From an uncultured Candidatus Melainabacteria bacterium (GTDB taxonomy: Bacteria > Cyanobacteriota > Vampirovibrionia > Gastranaerophilales > Gastranaerophilaceae), in the NCBI GenBank assembly GCA_934675695.1, contig CAKURN010000115.1, forward strand, positions 1 through 5,427: a stretch of 5,427 nucleotides of DNA, written 5' to 3'. This document shows positions 1 through 5,149 of this stretch, in pieces; positions within the stretch are counted from its first letter, which is position 1, and each line of letters starts with the position of its first letter. The translations under genes were made by a program, and so were the position numbers. The notes under the pieces are model-generated. The model searched no databases. It had not been told where the DNA came from and saw only the letters and a list, made by a program, of their open reading frames with translations.

Positions 1-60
1 AAGGGCGTTTTTATTTTACAATTAAGAAATTTATATCTACATTTTAGGAGGAAAGAAAAA

Positions 61-273
61 ATGACAAAAATTTCAAAAGATATGGGAATAATGGATATCG
101 TTACTGCTCACCCTGAGACACTAGAAGTGTTTGCAAAATTTGGCATGGGTTGTATCGGTTGTGCTGCAGCTAGATTTGAAAATTTAGAAGCAGGTGCAAA
201 AGTTCATGGAATCGATGTTGATGAAATGGTTGATGCTATGAATGAAATTATTGAAAAATCTGCAAATAGCTAA
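61..273 (+). CDS. DUF1858 (hybrid-cluster-associated redox disulfide) protein
   Basis: This 70-aa cytoplasmic protein has no signal peptide or membrane segment and fits the whole length of the DUF1858 / 'prismane-associated' small domain. Seen in the sequence: a His-Pro-Glu-Thr stretch at residues 17-20, a Phe-Gly-Met-Gly approach, then the Cys31-x-x-Cys34 pair followed by Ala-Ala-Ala, and a helical tail with the family's Gly-Ile-Asp-Val-Asp-Glu segment (50-55). In this family the two cysteines are thought to form a redox-active disulfide. Members often accompany the hybrid cluster protein or are fused to other redox enzymes, but no such partner is visible here and the exact role is unknown. 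The start is well supported: AGGAGG at 46-51 lies nine bases before the ATG. No convincing promoter is visible in the 60 bases shown, so the gene may follow another gene to the left of the window. Confidence 0.9.
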   Translation: MTKISKDMGIMDIVTAHPETLEVFAKFGMGCIGCAAARFENLEAGAKVHGIDVDEMVDAMNEIIEKSANS

Positions 274-287
274 AAATTAAAAAAACA

Positions 288-324
288 CTAGACAATAATA
301 TTTTTTTATTGTATTATTGTCTAG
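288..324. terminator. 13-bp perfect hairpin after the DUF1858 gene
   Basis: Bases 288-300 are the exact reverse complement of 312-324, with an 11-base loop (301-311) that starts with seven T. On the plus strand no T-run follows the stem. On the minus strand the stem is followed by a T-rich tract (complement of 274-285). As drawn it is therefore a better intrinsic terminator for leftward transcription, although it sits just downstream of a rightward gene. It may work in both directions or simply protect the 3' end of the DUF1858 mRNA. Confidence 0.6.
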
Positions 325-355
325 CACATAGTTGCTTGAAAATTATATATATTTT

Positions 356-445
356 GCCCTGGTGGTGGAATCGGTAGACACGTCGGACTTAAAATCCGAT
401 GAGGCTAATAACTTCGTGCCAGTTCAAGTCTGGCCCAGGGCACCA
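356..445 (+). tRNA. tRNA-Leu (anticodon UAA)
   Basis: The gene folds into a complete cloverleaf of the long-variable-arm class. The acceptor stem pairs 356-362 with 435-441, the discriminator base is A442, and CCA is encoded at 443-445. The anticodon stem is 383-387/395-399 with loop 388-394, placing the anticodon UAA at 390-392, which reads the Leu codon UUA. The variable arm occupies about 400-417. The T-stem is 418-422/430-434, with a loop beginning TTCAAGT. UUA is expected to be a major leucine codon in such an AT-rich genome. A TATATA element at about 344-349 is at a suitable distance to be a -10 box with transcription starting at the first tRNA base, but no clear -35 is seen. Confidence 0.97.
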
Positions 446-448
446 TTT

Positions 449-473
449 AATCTCCGCTTGGCGGAGATTTTTT
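449..473 (+). terminator. Intrinsic terminator of tRNA-Leu
   Basis: A perfect 9-bp GC-containing stem (449-457 with 461-469), a three-base loop and a T-run through 473 begin only three bases after the tRNA CCA. This is a textbook Rho-independent terminator. It separates the tRNA from the protein gene that follows. Confidence 0.9.
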
Positions 474-493
474 ATTCAATTAATTTAAAAGAG

Positions 494-499
494 TATAAA
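494..499 (+). promoter_or_regulatory. Possible -10 box for the MORN-like gene
   Basis: TATAAA lies 24 bases before the ATG at 524, just downstream of the tRNA terminator, so a promoter is needed hereabouts. The -35 at 17-bp spacing (471-476, TTTATT) is poor. This is a weak call in AT-rich DNA. Confidence 0.3.
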
Positions 500-523
500 T
501 ATTTTAAAAAAAAGGGAGGAAAA

Positions 524-826
524 ATGCTTTCAAAAATTAATAATTTATCTTTTGGAAAAATCAGTCCAAAAAAGAACAATAGCGTGCAAAATGAAAACAA
601 TTCATCTTCACAAAACATTGAAAAAACAACTGTTATAATAAAACAAAAACCAAGCGGAAACATTGTCACTAGTGAATTTTATCCAAACGGTACACTAAAA
701 ACAAGAAAAATGGAGTATCCTACAGGTGATGCTTATATAGAAAAGTTTGACGAAAACGGCGAAACAACTTCAACTATTACACGTTTTCCATCAGGAGAGG
801 AATTGGAACGTGTATACAAAAAATAA
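524..826 (+). CDS. Small protein with MORN_2/YwqK-like glycine repeats
   Basis: The protein is 100 aa, with no signal peptide or membrane segment. Residues 1-37 are a polar Asn/Ser/Lys-rich leader opening with Lys-Ile-Asn-Asn (4-7) and Ser-Phe-Gly (9-11), similar to the starts of the two membrane proteins further right. From about residue 41 to the end there are five short repeats of type aromatic/polar-x-x-Gly, with the glycines at 45, 56, 68, 79 and 91. The spacing alternates 11 and 12, a 23-residue double unit. This is the periodicity of the MORN_2 / YwqK-type beta-hairpin repeats. Such repeats are not enzymatic and their ligand is generally unknown, so the function is not assigned. The ATG at 524 is chosen because GGGAGG at 514-519 precedes it; the longer open frame back to 332 would run through the tRNA gene and the terminator. 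The next gene converges, with 13 bases between the stops. Confidence 0.82.
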   Translation: MLSKINNLSFGKISPKKNNSVQNENNSSSQNIEKTTVIIKQKPSGNIVTSEFYPNGTLKTRKMEYPTGDAYIEKFDENGETTSTITRFPSGEELERVYKK

Positions 827-838
827 TTAGTTTTTTGT
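816..838. terminator. Putative bidirectional terminator between convergent genes
   Basis: ACAAAAAA at 816-823 is the reverse complement of 831-838, with a 7-base loop that contains the stop codon of the rightward gene. The A-tract/T-tract stem gives a U-run in both transcription directions and lies exactly between two converging genes. It is purely AT-rich apart from one GC pair, so it would be weak. Confidence 0.4.
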
Positions 839-839
839 T

Positions 840-1766
840 TTATTTATTGCAACCGTTTACGAGAAACATTTTTTCTATGCATTCGGTTGCTTTTTTAGCA
901 ATTTCTTTGTCAATTGTTATTTCATTTTTTTCATCTAACAAAGTTTGATAAATATTTTCTAAAGTATTTTTTTTCATATTTGGACAAACGATATTTTCGT
1001 TAATCAAAATAAATTCTTTATTCCAATTTTCTTTTTTTGAATCTCTGTTTAATCTATCTACTACACCTTTTTCTGTTGCAATAACAAATTGTTTTTTATC
1101 AGATTTTTTACTAAATTCCATTATTTCTTTAGTTGAACCAACAAAATCTGCCAGTTTTGAAACTTCTTTATGGCATTCCGGGTGAGCTAAAATCAATGCG
1201 TTTGGATAATCTTTTCTTGCTTGATTTATGTCTTCTACCCTGATTCTTAAATGTGTCGGACAAAAACCGTTGAATGTCGTAATTTTTATATCAGGTAATT
1301 GTGATTGAACGTATGTTCCTAAATACGTATCTGGAACAAACAATATTTCTTTTGCACCTAAATTCCTTACAACTTCTATAGCATTTGAGCTTGTGCAGCA
1401 TACATCACAGTGAGCTTTTACTTCTGCTGTAGAATTTATGTAACATACGACAGGGGCATTTGGGTGTTTTTCTTTAAAAATCTTTAAATTTTCGACATCA
1501 ATCATATCTGCCATAATGCAGCCTGAGGACAAATTGGGCAGTAAGACTTTTTTATTTGGCGAAAGAAGTTTTGCACTTTGTGCCATAAAATAAACGCCTG
1601 CAAACAAAATTATATCAGCATCTGTTTTTGCTGCCATTTTGCTTAAATATAAAGAATCGCCAACATAATCTGAAACTTCATCTATTTCTACTCTTTGGTA
1701 ACAATGAGTCAATATAATTGCGTTTTTTTCTTTTTTTAATTCTTTGATTTTGTTAATTAAATCCAT
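840..1766 (-). CDS. nadA: Quinolinate synthase
   Basis: NadA condenses iminoaspartate with dihydroxyacetone phosphate to quinolinate in de novo NAD synthesis, using a [4Fe-4S] cluster. At 308 aa it matches the short NadA form. The three cluster cysteines expected by the family are present: Cys83 (Ser-Gly-Cys), Cys169 (Gly-Phe-Cys-Pro-Thr-His) and Cys261 (Cys-Pro-Asn-Met-Lys). Active-site positions by family comparison are His21, Tyr23, Ser38, Tyr109, Asn111, Ser126, His172, His195/Glu197 (His-Pro-Glu) and Thr212, all seen. Deviations are Cys22 where the family usually has Tyr, Tyr59/Gln63 in the normally Gly-Val-His-Phe-Met-Ala-Glu segment, and Thr-Tyr at 147-148 in the Pro-Asp-x-x-Leu-Gly loop. 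NadB and NadC are not in the window. The start at 1766 has AGGGG five bases upstream. A separate promoter candidate lies in front of it, so it need not depend on the upstream membrane-protein gene. Confidence 0.96.
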   Translation of the reverse strand: MDLINKIKELKKEKNAIILTHCYQRVEIDEVSDYVGDSLYLSKMAAKTDADIILFAGVYFMAQSAKLLSPNKKVLLPNLSSGCIMADMIDVENLKIFKEKHPNAPVVCYINSTAEVKAHCDVCCTSSNAIEVVRNLGAKEILFVPDTYLGTYVQSQLPDIKITTFNGFCPTHLRIRVEDINQARKDYPNALILAHPECHKEVSKLADFVGSTKEIMEFSKKSDKKQFVIATEKGVVDRLNRDSKKENWNKEFILINENIVCPNMKKNTLENIYQTLLDEKNEITIDKEIAKKATECIEKMFLVNGCNK

Positions 1767-1804
1767 AATACCCCTGTGTCTTCGGAAGCTATGTGTATTA
1801 TTAA

Positions 1805-1833
1805 ATTAAACTACAAGGATAATGGGTAGTCAA
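1805..1833 (-). promoter_or_regulatory. Promoter candidate for nadA
   Basis: On the minus strand, TTGACT (1833-1828; five of six consensus bases) is followed by a 17-bp spacer and TTTAAT (1810-1805; five of six). The predicted start, near 1798, gives a leader of about 30 bases that contains the nadA ribosome site. The -35 box overlaps the TGA stop of the upstream 450-aa gene. Arms TAATAC/GTATTA (1795-1800 and 1766-1771, reading in RNA sense) flank the leader and could fold over the ribosome site; that part is speculative. Confidence 0.6.
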
Positions 1834-3182
1834 TTATTTTGCTTAACAAAATTTTTAAAATCTGCAACATTTTTTCCAAAAACAAGCCCTGTTCCCAGAT
1901 TTTTGTTTTCGTTTTTGTGGTCTTTGTTGTAGCGGTGTTGTGTAAATATTCTTGTAAGTAATGATAAACTAAATCCCATAAACAAAAGCGAAAACGCATA
2001 AGGAATGGCACTAATGAGTGCTTTTTGTTTTGTTAATTTACTAAGCTCACTATTTACGTTTGTTTTATTTTGATGAGCCAATTTCGCTGCAATTTTGGGC
2101 AATTCATCTCTTGTTGGAACAATTATTTTTCCATCAGCTCCTTTTTTAATTAAATTTGGAAAAGCATTTTTCTTTGATAGAAGTTTTGAAAATCCTTTTT
2201 CAAACAATTCAGAGCCAAAAATCGTATAAAAAACAACTAAAGGAACTCTTGTCCAGACTTCTTTTTTGTCTAATTTTCCTCTGTCTTCTGCTGCTTTTGA
2301 ATATCCAAAAAGCCCGATTATTGCAGTCAATCCCAATTGCCCTTTGCTTAGGGCAAGTTTTCCTTTGTTGTTTTCAAAATCAAGACTGATTGAATTTAAA
2401 AATTTAAGCGAGTCTTTGTTTTTCAGTCCTTTATCTGTTAAAAAATTATTCAATGCTTTTCCGGGTTCAAGAATAGTTTGTGAAATTTTTTGACCTATTT
2501 TTGTGTTTTTGCCTTTAGTTGCAAGCAAAACCCCTGCTCCTACTCCAAGAGCAGAAATTGCACCTGCTATTTTAAAATGTTTTATTGCGTTTTTTTCTAC
2601 TTTTTCTTGTTGCGACTTATCTTCTTGGATTTTGTTATTTTTGTCTAATTTTGCAATATTATCAAAATTGCTCTTTTTAAAAGTTTTTAAAGTAAAATAA
2701 TTTTTTGCAAAACTGAGTGTAAATTCTGCAACCGGAATTAAGCTACAAGCAAGAAGTATTCCTGCTTTTGTTGCTATTGCAGAATCTTTTACTTCTTTTG
2801 TTAAATTTTTATTTTGTGTGATTTCTTTTATTGATTTTGGAAGTTCTTCGTTTACTGTATTTCTTATGTTTTTTGGAATTAAATTTTTAAAAACCCCGTT
2901 TCTAAATAGTTTTTCACCAAAAATCGGCAGTGCAAAATAAAATATTCCGGATTCTAAAAATTCTAAAAAACTCATTTCTGCAAAATCTTCTTTGCTTCTT
3001 GATACAATTGCTTTTGGAAACCAGTTTGTCGCTGTATCTTGTATAAATCTTGTAGAAGACAAATTTTCTTGTGATTTTAAAAATACGTCTGCAACTTTTG
3101 CGATACCTTTTAATGCATTTGAGCCTTTAAAATTAATATTATTGTTTTTTGTTGATGTTGTTGTATTGTTGATTTTAAACAT
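1830..3182 (-). CDS. Uncharacterised multi-pass membrane protein (450 aa), paralogue of the gene at 3555-5027
   Basis: I do not recognise a named family. The protein is Lys/Asn-rich with hydrophobic segments at about residues 72-95, 138-162, 204-222, 282-296, 311-326 and 388-410, so it is probably an integral membrane protein. The N-terminus carries Lys-Ile-Asn-Asn (3-6) and Ile-Asn-Phe-Lys-Gly (16-20) with no conventional signal peptide. The C-terminus after the last membrane segment is a basic stretch (His416-Arg-Tyr-Asn-Lys, then Lys-Asn-Glu-Asn-Lys at 423-427), Leu-Val-Phe (433-435), and a short Asp-Phe-Lys-containing tail. Segment order and several motifs match the 490-aa protein upstream. 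The ATG at 3182 is preferred over a TTG 33 bases upstream because it places the shared N-terminal motif at the very start. Its ribosome site is weak (GAAAGAAAG). It is preceded by a terminator hairpin, and its promoter is uncertain. Function unknown. Confidence 0.82.
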   Translation of the reverse strand: MFKINNTTTSTKNNNINFKGSNALKGIAKVADVFLKSQENLSSTRFIQDTATNWFPKAIVSRSKEDFAEMSFLEFLESGIFYFALPIFGEKLFRNGVFKNLIPKNIRNTVNEELPKSIKEITQNKNLTKEVKDSAIATKAGILLACSLIPVAEFTLSFAKNYFTLKTFKKSNFDNIAKLDKNNKIQEDKSQQEKVEKNAIKHFKIAGAISALGVGAGVLLATKGKNTKIGQKISQTILEPGKALNNFLTDKGLKNKDSLKFLNSISLDFENNKGKLALSKGQLGLTAIIGLFGYSKAAEDRGKLDKKEVWTRVPLVVFYTIFGSELFEKGFSKLLSKKNAFPNLIKKGADGKIIVPTRDELPKIAAKLAHQNKTNVNSELSKLTKQKALISAIPYAFSLLFMGFSLSLLTRIFTQHRYNKDHKNENKNLGTGLVFGKNVADFKNFVKQNN

Positions 3183-3210
3183 TTTTTTCTTTCTTTCAAA
3201 CCAAATTCTT

Positions 3211-3242
3211 AACAAAAAAACTGCCTAAAAAGTGGCAGTTTT
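3211..3242 (-). terminator. Intrinsic terminator of the 490-aa/Cys-rich/Met-rich unit
   Basis: On the minus strand a 9-bp stem (3242-3234 with 3225-3217, containing five GC pairs) and an 8-base loop are followed by a T-rich tract to 3211. It begins 25 bases after the stop of the Met-rich small gene and ends 28 bases before the ATG of the 450-aa gene. This supports the two small genes being the end of the upstream operon. Confidence 0.78.
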
Positions 3243-3247
3243 GAAAA

Positions 3248-3253
3248 ATTATA
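3248..3253 (-). promoter_or_regulatory. Possible -10 box for the 450-aa gene
   Basis: A perfect TATAAT is present on the minus strand, but the -35 region is poor at every normal spacing (best TCGAAT at 18 bp). A start about seven bases downstream would put the terminator hairpin at the extreme 5' end of the new transcript. It is therefore unclear whether this is a working promoter or whether the 450-aa gene is fed by readthrough. Confidence 0.3.
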
Positions 3254-3267
3254 ATAAATGTTTAAAA

Positions 3268-3363
3268 TCACATTCGAGAAAATTTTTCACTGCCAAAACT
3301 ATGACACATCATCATTTGCATCATCATTGACATTTGCATAAATTTTCTTGAATTTTGTTCCAT
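3268..3363 (-). CDS. Methionine-rich 31-aa small protein
   Basis: This tiny ORF encodes 31 residues, 10 of them methionine. The core, residues 9-21, reads as alternating Met/Gln/Ser and triple Met, ending in Met-Met-Met-Cys-His. Clustered Met with Cys and His is the composition of sites that bind Cu(I) or other soft metals in known copper proteins; that this one binds metal is inference. There is no signal peptide. Support for it being a gene: AAAAGG ends seven bases before the ATG, it follows the Cys-rich ORF by 22 bases on the same strand, and an intrinsic terminator starts 25 bases after its TGA. Against: it is very short, and a run of ATG/CAA-like codons could arise from a simple repeat of the type ATGATG. 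No homologue is known to me. Confidence 0.5.
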   Translation of the reverse strand: MEQNSRKFMQMSMMMQMMMCHSFGSEKFSRM

Positions 3364-3385
3364 TATTTAACCTTTTGAATTAAAT

Positions 3386-3550
3386 CTATCTTAAACAACT
3401 ACATTTGTCAAATTTATTTTTACAAACGCAGTTGTTGCTGCATTTGCAGGGACTACATTGTTTTTCTATACAGTTGTCACAGTTTATTTTCATACAATCA
3501 GCACATGATTTGTATTCAAAGGTTTCTTTTTTGTCACAATTTTCACACAT
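3386..3550 (-). CDS. Cysteine-rich 54-aa metallothionein-like protein
   Basis: The product has 54 residues, of which 13 are cysteine (positions 2, 5, 16, 19, 24, 27, 32, 35, 37, 41, 43, 50, 52) and none is His. The pattern is four Cys-x-x-Cys pairs followed by Cys-x-Cys pairs (35/37, 41/43, 50/52), with many Lys, Asn and Asp. A cytoplasmic metal-thiolate protein would look like this. It is similar in size and Cys spacing style to bacterial metallothioneins such as cyanobacterial SmtA, but I see no clear alignment, so the family is not assigned. The ATG lies 4 bases after the TAA of the 490-aa gene with no Shine-Dalgarno, implying translation coupled to that gene. The sustained Cys periodicity over an ORF placed exactly in the gap argues strongly for a real gene. 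Other options are a zinc or iron-sulfur binding factor. Confidence 0.75.
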   Translation of the reverse strand: MCENCDKKETFEYKSCADCMKINCDNCIEKQCSPCKCSNNCVCKNKFDKCSCLR

Positions 3551-3554
3551 AATA

Positions 3555-5027
3555 TTATTTTATCACATTTTTTGTTTGTTTTATAAAATCATCAATCGTA
3601 ATATTTTTTGTAAATACCAGATTTTCTTTTTTGTTTTCATTTTTTGGTTTTTGATGTTTTGTCATATAAATATTTAATTTAGGAAGCAAAACCCCTAACA
3701 TAACAGCACTGTATGCCATGCCTGATAGCTGTGCTATGTTTAATTTTTTTAGATTTTGTTTAACATTTCCACCTTGTGCGATTATTTCTTTTTGAGATTT
3801 TAAAGACACGTCTTTTAACCAATGTCCTATTCCTTTTCCATTTTTTGCTACATTAAACAAATTTTCTTGTTTAGGGTCAAATGCTCGTCCTACTCCTTTT
3901 GCTACAAAACCTCCTAAAACAAGCCAAGACAAAAATCCCAAATAATCTCTTACTGTTGTTTCTCTTAGTTCTGTTGAATCTTTTGAAGCAAAAATTCTTC
4001 CTAAAATCAATGTGCCATAAATTGTTTTTATTGCATTTCCGCCTGTTGCTGCTCCTGTAAATTCCAGTTTGTTTATTAAATCTGAAGGTTTTTTTAGCCC
4101 CATTACTTTGTATAACATACCAAGAAAAACTCCTGCCGATAAACATTTTTTTGCAAGCAAACCCTTTTCTTTACTTTTTTCATTTTTGTTTGATACGTTA
4201 GAAGTGTAGTCGTTTTCTCCAACAAAATTGTCTATTCCTGTACGTTTTTTTGTAATTTTTCTATTGATATATTGGTTTGTAATAGCAAGCCCCATAGACA
4301 AAGGAATTGCAAAAGCGATTCTTGATTTGTTCAGGTTTTTTAGTTTTGAAGTAGCTTCTTTATAGTCTACTCCTTCTTTAAAAAATACATTTTTGCCCAA
4401 ATCTATCATATCTCTTAACATATGGGACAAATTCGATGAAAATTCCTTGTCTTTTGATTTTAAAAATATATTACTATCTGCTTTTAGATTTTGAATGATT
4501 GCATCTTGCGTGTTTGTTAAAATTTCTTTCGTTTGTTTTTTGTCTAGAGTGTTGTCTGTTATTAGTTTTACCAAATTATCAACAGTTTCTTTTGAATTGT
4601 TTTGGTATTTGTTTATGGTTTTGCCTGCTAAACCTGAAATTGAATTTAAAGATTGTTGAACAAAATCTTTTGGAGTTTTGTCTGAATTTTCAAAAATAGA
4701 AGTAAAAGTTTCGATTGATTTGTTTGTTGCCCAAGAATTTGGGTTTATTTTGTTATTTTTCTTTGAATACATTTTAGAAAACAAAAGTGCAAAAACGGTT
4801 GCGGAAAATTCTGCAATAAACGTTCCTGTATATTCTCTAAATCCCATTTCTATACCTGCGTTTTTACCTCTATTATTAAATTCGACAACGGTTCTGGGTG
4901 TATCCATTGCAAAAACATCAATAAATGATGCATTTAACATATCGTTGTTTTGCAATGTATAGAGTGCATTTGATAACGGTGATAAGTTACTTTTAAATGT
5001 TGGTGATTGTGAGTTGTTAATCTTCAT
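3555..5027 (-). CDS. Uncharacterised multi-pass membrane protein (490 aa), first gene of the small-protein operon
   Basis: I do not recognise a named family. It opens with Met-Lys-Ile-Asn-Asn and Thr-Phe-Lys-Ser (10-13), a start shared with its neighbours, and lacks a classical signal peptide. Hydrophobic segments are seen at about 66-86, 236-254, 292-310, 331-346, 362-378 and 433-454. Between the first and second lies a long polar, helix-prone region (about 88-232). After the last segment come Thr-Lys-His (456-458), Lys-Asn-Glu-Asn-Lys (462-466), Leu-Val-Phe-Thr-Lys-Asn (470-475) and an Asp-Phe-Ile-Lys tail, closely echoing the C-terminus of the 450-aa protein downstream. No catalytic motif is visible. 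The start at 5027 is supported by AAAGGA (5040-5035) seven bases upstream. Downstream, the Cys-rich ORF begins 4 bases after its TAA, so the two are probably co-translated. A candidate attenuator precedes it. Function unknown. Confidence 0.85.
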   Translation of the reverse strand: MKINNSQSPTFKSNLSPLSNALYTLQNNDMLNASFIDVFAMDTPRTVVEFNNRGKNAGIEMGFREYTGTFIAEFSATVFALLFSKMYSKKNNKINPNSWATNKSIETFTSIFENSDKTPKDFVQQSLNSISGLAGKTINKYQNNSKETVDNLVKLITDNTLDKKQTKEILTNTQDAIIQNLKADSNIFLKSKDKEFSSNLSHMLRDMIDLGKNVFFKEGVDYKEATSKLKNLNKSRIAFAIPLSMGLAITNQYINRKITKKRTGIDNFVGENDYTSNVSNKNEKSKEKGLLAKKCLSAGVFLGMLYKVMGLKKPSDLINKLEFTGAATGGNAIKTIYGTLILGRIFASKDSTELRETTVRDYLGFLSWLVLGGFVAKGVGRAFDPKQENLFNVAKNGKGIGHWLKDVSLKSQKEIIAQGGNVKQNLKKLNIAQLSGMAYSAVMLGVLLPKLNIYMTKHQKPKNENKKENLVFTKNITIDDFIKQTKNVIK

Positions 5028-5034
5028 AATATTT

Positions 5035-5040
5035 TCCTTT
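5035..5040 (-). promoter_or_regulatory. Ribosome binding site of the 490-aa gene
   Basis: AAAGGA on the minus strand lies 7 bases before the ATG at 5027 and fixes that start. A six-codon frame beginning at 5044 runs through it and ends in a TGA overlapping the gene's ATG (ATGA); its own ribosome site is absent, so it is noted here only as a curiosity. Confidence 0.7.
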
Positions 5041-5055
5041 GCATAAAAAATAAGC

Positions 5056-5149
5056 CTTTAAAAACAGTTTTTTAAAGAACTTAAAAATAATTATCTATAA
5101 ATCTATAAAATCTAACAGCCTAAAAATTCTAAGTTCTTTTTACTTAGAA
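5056..5149 (-). promoter_or_regulatory. Candidate attenuator: terminator hairpin with competing pairings
   Basis: In the RNA of the minus strand, TTCTAAGT (5149-5142) pairs perfectly with 5134-5127 around a 7-base loop and is followed by five U (5126-5122), the shape of an AT-rich intrinsic terminator. Its 5' arm contains the end of the poly-Cys leader ORF including the stop codon. Its 3' arm region (5139-5130) is also a perfect 10-base complement of 5083-5074, a possible antiterminator. That partner overlaps a second 9-bp hairpin (5077-5069 with 5064-5056) lying just ahead of a U-rich stretch and the ribosome site. A further 10-bp stem with two G-U pairs joins 5182-5173, inside the leader ORF, to 5120-5111. 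The low GC content makes chance pairing a real alternative. Confidence 0.35.

Noticed and set aside
15..43. TTTACA-17 bp-TACATT as a promoter for the DUF1858 gene
   Set aside because: Transcription would start inside or after the Shine-Dalgarno at 46-51, so it cannot produce a normally translated mRNA.
332..523. A 5' extension of the repeat-protein frame starting at ATG 332
   Set aside because: It runs through the tRNA-Leu gene and its terminator; the ATG at 524 has a strong GGGAGG ribosome site.
1811..2011. A 66-aa minus-strand frame overlapping the end of the 450-aa gene
   Set aside because: It is out of frame within a well-supported coding sequence, and the part beyond the stop is the nadA promoter region.
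2156..2700. Several plus-strand hydrophobic frames opposite the 450-aa gene
   Set aside because: They are antisense shadows of an A-rich coding strand, producing Phe/Leu-rich products without ribosome sites or domain features.
3183..3215. A TTG start 11 codons upstream of the 450-aa protein
   Set aside because: It would start at the edge of the terminator T-tract, is a weaker start codon, and buries the Lys-Ile-Asn-Asn motif that is N-terminal in the neighbouring proteins.
3405..3677. A 90-aa plus-strand frame covering the Cys-rich gene and the end of the 490-aa gene
   Set aside because: It is the complement of the coding sequence, with a low-complexity Phe/Leu/Ile-rich product and no ribosome site; the minus strand has regular Cys spacing and coupling.
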